This document shows positions 60,383 to 64,000 of a stretch of DNA of 64,000 nt, piece by piece (the first letter of the stretch is position 1; every line of letters begins with the position of its first letter). This DNA is from Romboutsia sp. CE17 (GTDB lineage Bacteria; Bacillota; Clostridia; Peptostreptococcales; Peptostreptococcaceae), in contig NZ_CP051144.1 of NCBI RefSeq assembly GCF_012317385.1, forward strand, positions 1,364,001 to 1,428,000, given 5' to 3'. The notes beneath the pieces were generated by a model. The model made no database searches, was not told the DNA's origin, and saw only the letters and a program-made list of their open reading frames with translations. The position numbers and the translations under genes are program-made.

Positions 60383-61591
60383 ATGATATCAAGTAAAATG
60401 GAAGCTCTTCTTCAAAGTAATTCTGTCATAAGAAATATGTTTGAAGAAGGAAAAAAATTATCTCAGATTTATGGAGATGAAAATGTTTATGATTTTAGTA
60501 TAGGAAATCCTAATGTGGAACCTCCTGAACATATAAAATCAATTATAAATGAAATTCTTAATTCTGAATCTCCAAATTTAATACATGGATATATGAATAA
60601 TTCTGGTTATGAAGATGTTAGAGATTCTATTGCATCTCATTTAAATAAAAAAGAAAATCTTTCACTTAACAAAGATAATATTATAATGACATGTGGAGCT
60701 GCTGGAGGTTTAAATATAATACTTAAAACTTTGCTTAATCCAGGTGATGAGGTAATAACCTTTGCACCTTACTTTGGTGAATATAAAAACTATGTTAATA
60801 ATTTCGATGGAAAACTAATTGTAGTTCCAACGGATATAAATAATTTTGAACCTGACCTTAATGCATTAAAAAATGCAATTTCTCCTAACACTAAAGCTTT
60901 AATTATAAATACACCTAATAATCCAACTGGTGTTATATATTCTTCTGATTTTTTAAAGAATCTAGGGAATTTATTAGAGGATAAACAAAAAGAGTTTAAT
61001 AGTAATATTTACTTAATTTCTGACGAGCCATACAGGGAAATAGTTTATGATAATGCTGTTGTACCTTGCTTATTAAAATATTATAAAAATACTTTTATAG
61101 GATATTCTTACAGTAAATCTTTATCTTTACCAGGAGAGCGTATCGGATATGTTGTTGTAAATAATGAAATGGATGATTTTAATGCAATAGTAGATTCATT
61201 AAATATAGCAAATAGAATTTTAGGATTTGTTAATGCTCCCTCTTTATTCCAAAGAGTAATTTCTAAATGTCTAGATGATGAAGTTGATGTAAGTATTTAT
61301 AAAAGAAACTTTGATTTATTATATAATCATTTAATAAACTTAGGATTTACTTGTGTCAAACCAGAAGGTACGTTTTATTTATTTCCTAGAACTCCTATAG
61401 CTGATGATAAAAAGTTCTGTGAAGATGCAAAAAAATTCAATTTGTTACTAGTTCCAGGTTCTTCTTTTGGATGTCCTGGTCATTTTAGAATATCTTACTG
61501 TGTATCTTATGAAACAATAAAGAGCTCACTTCCTGCTTTTGAAAAGTTAGCATCACTTTATAATTTAAAACCTTTAAAAACTTCAAATTAA
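60383..61591 (+). CDS. Pyridoxal-phosphate aminotransferase (aspartate/aromatic type)
   Basis: 402 residues from the ATG at 60383, with GGGGTG upstream; a GTG nine bases earlier is less well placed. SIGNPNVEPPE, NNSGYEDVRDSIASHLNKK, GAAGGLNIILKTLLNPGDEV, NTPNNPTGVIYS, DEPYREIVYD and the PLP-lysine GYSYSKSLSLPGERIGYVV are typical class I/II aminotransferase pieces. Substrate is uncertain: aspartate, aromatic or alanine. Monocistronic. Confidence 0.88.
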   Translation: MISSKMEALLQSNSVIRNMFEEGKKLSQIYGDENVYDFSIGNPNVEPPEHIKSIINEILNSESPNLIHGYMNNSGYEDVRDSIASHLNKKENLSLNKDNIIMTCGAAGGLNIILKTLLNPGDEVITFAPYFGEYKNYVNNFDGKLIVVPTDINNFEPDLNALKNAISPNTKALIINTPNNPTGVIYSSDFLKNLGNLLEDKQKEFNSNIYLISDEPYREIVYDNAVVPCLLKYYKNTFIGYSYSKSLSLPGERIGYVVVNNEMDDFNAIVDSLNIANRILGFVNAPSLFQRVISKCLDDEVDVSIYKRNFDLLYNHLINLGFTCVKPEGTFYLFPRTPIADDKKFCEDAKKFNLLLVPGSSFGCPGHFRISYCVSYETIKSSLPAFEKLASLYNLKPLKTSN

Positions 61592-61596
61592 AAAAT

Positions 61597-61633
61597 AAAA
61601 AGTGCCCATTAATTAAATTTTGAGGCACTTTTT
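61597..61633. terminator. Shared terminator
   Basis: AAAAAGTGCC (61597-61606) with GGCACTTTTT (61624-61633), 10 bp, between convergent genes. Confidence 0.8.
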
Positions 61634-61647
61634 ATTTTAAATATTTA

Positions 61648-62142
61648 TTATTCAATAATGTTTTTTAATGCAGAATTTATCAGATTTAAAATTACAAATC
61701 CTAATTCAAACTCTTCTTTGCTTGCAAAATCGATATATGATTTCATTTTTTCCCATTTAGCTTCTATACTATTTTCATCTTTAATTATACTATTTATATC
61801 ATTTATTATATTATAAATATCTTCTCTTTTACCTTCACTAATGTCTTTTATATTTTTTATACTTTCTCTGCTTTCATTAAAGATTTCATCTAATTTACAT
61901 GCTTTATATTGAATAGTAATCTGCTCTTTATAATCAGTTATAAATTTCTTAATATCTTCTAAATCACTTTTTGTATATGACCATACATTTGACTTTTCTA
62001 ATTCTCTTAAACTATGTATATCTTCCTTATACTTATCTATAATTTCCTCAATTGAAATTGCTATTTCTAGTAAATTATTACTATTTAATGCTTCTTCACA
62101 TTTATTTATATCTAAATTTAAAATTTTTATTGACTCTTTCAT
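61648..62142 (-). CDS. Small helical protein, unknown
   Basis: 164 residues, highly charged, almost all helical (KESIKILNLDINKCEEALNS, EEIIDKYKEDIHSLRELEK, KEQITIQYKACKLDEIFNES). No signal peptide or membrane span. It could be a coiled-coil structural or regulatory protein. Monocistronic, AAGGTAGG before ATG. Confidence 0.55.
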   Translation of the reverse strand: MKESIKILNLDINKCEEALNSNNLLEIAISIEEIIDKYKEDIHSLRELEKSNVWSYTKSDLEDIKKFITDYKEQITIQYKACKLDEIFNESRESIKNIKDISEGKREDIYNIINDINSIIKDENSIEAKWEKMKSYIDFASKEEFELGFVILNLINSALKNIIE

Positions 62143-62330
62143 AAAATCCTACCTTCTATTTTTATGTATATTATATCAAAAAATCATTTATCTAATATTA
62201 TTTTTATATATTTTCTAATTAATTTTTTAATACTTTAAACAATAAATACTATGATTATCAAAATGTATATATTTAAAAATATTTATTTTTATGATAAGAT
62301 ATTAATAAGCAAAATTTAAGGAGATTGAAC

Positions 62331-63269
62331 ATGAAAAAGAAAAAAATAATTATATCTATATCAATAATTTTATTACTAGGAATTATAGGTATCAGTGCTT
62401 ATGTTGGTAATTATTTTTATAATTTAGCCTTAAATCCTAACACCCCTAAAGATATGATATTTGGTGATGATGAAGATGATTCACTTGAAGTTAAAGAAGA
62501 TGTTGATTGGCTTATTGAAAAGTCAAATTATACAGATAGATACATCACTTCATTTGATAACTTAAAACTTCATGCATATGAAGTAATTAATGAAAATAAT
62601 AGTGATAAATGGGCCATTGTTGTTCATGGATACACTAGTGAAGGTAAGTATGTAAGTTCAAAGGCTAAGCATCTATACATGATGGGTTATAATGTTTTAA
62701 TTCCAGACTTAAGAGCACACGGACAAAGTGAAGGTGATTATATAGGTATGGGATGGGATGATAGACTTGATATTATAGATTGGATTGATTATATAGTTGA
62801 AAATAATCCAGATGCAAAAATAGCACTCCATGGAACATCTATGGGGTCAGCTACAGTTTTAATGGTATCTGGAGAGGAACTACCTTCCAATGTAAAGGCC
62901 ATAGTTGCTGATTGTGGTTATACTTCTGTATGGGATCAATTTACTTATCAACTTAAAAGTTTATTCAACCTAAAACCATTCCCTGTAATGAATATATCAG
63001 ATATAGTTACACGAATTCGTGCTGGATATTCTCTAAAAGAGGCTTCCGCAATAGATCAAGTAAAAAACTCAAAAACACCTATATTATATATACATGGAGA
63101 TAAAGATGATTTTGTTCCTTATTATATGATGGATGAATTATATAATGCTACTAATTCCCCAAAAGAAAAACTAATAGTTGAAGGGGCTGAACATGCAAAC
63201 TCAGATTTAGTTAATCCAAAACTTTACTGGAATACAGTTAATAACTTCTTAAATAAATATATAAATTAA
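62331..63269 (+). CDS. Membrane-anchored alpha/beta hydrolase
   Basis: 312 residues from the ATG at 62331 behind AAGGAG. An N-terminal anchor (about 7-25) places the enzyme outside the membrane. Hydrolase motifs: VHGYTSEGKYVSS oxyanion loop, LIPDLRAHGQSEGDYIGMGW, the nucleophile elbow HGTSMGSATVLM (Ser about 170), the acid in YIHGDKDDFVPYYM and the His in VEGAEHANSDLV. Similar to YqkD/BaaG-like serine esterases; substrate unknown. Confidence 0.85.
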   Translation: MKKKKIIISISIILLLGIIGISAYVGNYFYNLALNPNTPKDMIFGDDEDDSLEVKEDVDWLIEKSNYTDRYITSFDNLKLHAYEVINENNSDKWAIVVHGYTSEGKYVSSKAKHLYMMGYNVLIPDLRAHGQSEGDYIGMGWDDRLDIIDWIDYIVENNPDAKIALHGTSMGSATVLMVSGEELPSNVKAIVADCGYTSVWDQFTYQLKSLFNLKPFPVMNISDIVTRIRAGYSLKEASAIDQVKNSKTPILYIHGDKDDFVPYYMMDELYNATNSPKEKLIVEGAEHANSDLVNPKLYWNTVNNFLNKYIN

Positions 63270-63286
63270 ATAAAATACATTTAATA

Positions 63287-63327
63287 AAAAATAAGGGGAT
63301 GTTATATTTGAACACCCCCTTATTTTT
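63287..63327. terminator. Shared terminator
   Basis: AAAAATAAGGGG (63287-63298) with CCCCTTATTTTT (63316-63327), 12 bp, overlapping the end of the cold-shock gene. Confidence 0.85.
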
Positions 63328-63535
63328 ATAATTTTTGAACATTAATTGCTGATGGTCCTCTATCAGCTTGGACAATATCAAAATTAACTTCTTCGCCCTC
63401 GTGTAAATCTTTGTTATGACCTTCTTCTTTTATATTAGAAAAATGAACGAAAACATCTTCTCCATTATCACTTCTTATAAAGCCATAACCTTTGTCAGTA
63501 TTAAACCATTTTACAACGCCTGTATAATTTGCCAT
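63326..63535 (-). CDS. Cold-shock domain protein (second copy)
   Basis: 69 residues. RNP1 KGYGFI (13-18) and RNP2 VFVHF (about 27-31). It shares the fold with the copy at 10433 but has a longer loop ([19 protein letters not shown]) between strands 3 and 4, so it is a distinct paralogue. AAGGAGA before ATG. Confidence 0.95.
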   Translation of the reverse strand: MANYTGVVKWFNTDKGYGFIRSDNGEDVFVHFSNIKEEGHNKDLHEGEEVNFDIVQADRGPSAINVQKL

Positions 63536-63594
63536 TAAAATATCTCCTTATAATTATATTTCTACAGAGATATTATTTCTTAAATATTGTATTT

Positions 63595-64000
63595 TTATGC
63601 TTTATTTTCTTGCTTTGTTTTATTTGCACAATAAACTACGTATATAACAACTATTGCAAGGTATGGAAGCATTTGTATGAATTCTATTGGAAGATTAGCC
63701 CCTTGTAAATAGTTACTCATACTTTCGGCAAATCCAAATAAACTTGAAGTTAAAAGACCAACTATTGGATTAGCTTCTGCCATAGATTGAGTTGCAAGTG
63801 CTATATATCCTCTTCCTGAAGTCATTCCTGCTGAGAATAATGTTACATATCCCATAGATAAGAATGCCCCACCAAGAGCTGAAAGTATTCCACTCATAGT
63901 AAGTGCTATATATTTTACCTTATTAACACTTATTCCTACAGATTCAGCAGCTTCTGGACTTTCTCCAACTGCTTTTATTCTAAGTCCTAATTTTGTATAT
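63595..64000 (-). CDS. Nucleoside-type ABC transporter permease, C-terminal part (partial)
   Basis: The frame is open from the right window edge to a stop at 63595, at least 134 residues. The part at the edge reads YTKLGLRIKAVGESPEAAES then VGISVNKVKYIALTMSG, the GLR-x-R/K-AVGE-x-P-x-A-A/D-x-x-G-I-x-V motif of the YufQ/BmpD-linked (nucleoside/BMP) permeases. FLSMGYVTLFSAGMTSGRGYIALA follows. The start is outside the window. Confidence 0.85.
   Translation of the reverse strand, partial: YTKLGLRIKAVGESPEAAESVGISVNKVKYIALTMSGILSALGGAFLSMGYVTLFSAGMTSGRGYIALATQSMAEANPIVGLLTSSLFGFAESMSNYLQGANLPIEFIQMLPYLAIVVIYVVYCANKTKQENKA

Overview
The window is AT-rich DNA (by eye roughly a quarter to 30% G+C) with strong GGAGG-type ribosome binding sites, A/T-ending codons, many small lipoproteins and a lysine riboswitch. 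The gene families (AbrB/SpoVT with a Cys4 tail, paired DUF6179/DUF6323 proteins, an NPQTG cell-wall anchor, an Fe-S/LUD protein pair) point to a Gram-positive anaerobe of the class Clostridia, most likely Peptostreptococcaceae (Paraclostridium/Paeniclostridium/Romboutsia-like). This assignment is inferred from gene content, not from a database search. I see no rRNA, tRNA, transposase, integrase or CRISPR array.

Layout. 0-10 kb: an aminoglycoside-phosphotransferase-like gene, a MalY/PatB C-S lyase with an APC amino-acid permease, a 5'-truncated flavodoxin, a DUF4160/DUF2442 pair lying between two decayed gene fragments that share a 23-bp near-identity, a VanZ-like protein and several small lipoproteins or membrane proteins. 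10-19 kb: a multi-hairpin non-coding locus, a cold-shock gene, an orphan LytTR response regulator, an AbrB-type regulator, a wall-anchored 5'-nucleotidase, a TetR/MFS efflux pair, a glyoxalase-fold protein and a frameshifted DUF1905/YdeI-type gene. 19-28 kb: a GH2 glycosidase with a divergent AraC regulator and good candidate operators, a MarR/YhhN pair with strong palindromic operators, and a second MalY/PatB gene with a dicarboxylate/amino-acid:cation symporter behind a consensus promoter. 28-34.5 kb: a DUF6179/DUF6323 pair, then an accessory region in which a DUF3990 (ADP-ribosyltransferase-like)/DUF3791 operon lies between two near-identical direct repeats of about 450 bp. Each repeat carries a tail-to-tail arrangement of an ABC-ATPase fragment and a tiny promoter-bearing Lys/Asn-rich mini-ORF whose hexanucleotide tract differs in length between the copies. 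34.8-36.4 kb: the intact ABC ATPase/permease pair from which those fragments derive, with no substrate-binding protein beside it.

36-64 kb is mostly ordinary chromosome: a GltD/PreT-like flavoprotein, DUF554, a stand-alone SIR2-like protein, an AraC/EamA pair, RpiR, mnmM and rluB, an AI-2E family transporter, a lysine biosynthesis operon (lysC-lysA) under an L-box riboswitch with its terminator, a papain-like (YiiX-type) protein, a VTT-domain protein, glnS, an Fe-S/LUD/diacylglycerol-kinase-like operon, an unannotated 44-residue gene with a consensus promoter that contains a 16-bp palindrome, an aminotransferase, an alpha/beta hydrolase, a second cold-shock gene and the end of a nucleoside-type ABC permease.

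Most genes are single or short units separated by clear rho-independent terminators, many of them shared by convergent genes. The best candidates for something undescribed are the repeat-flanked DUF3990 module with its Lys/Asn mini-genes, the structured RNA near 10.1 kb, the 44-residue gene near 60.1 kb and the stand-alone SIR2-like protein.
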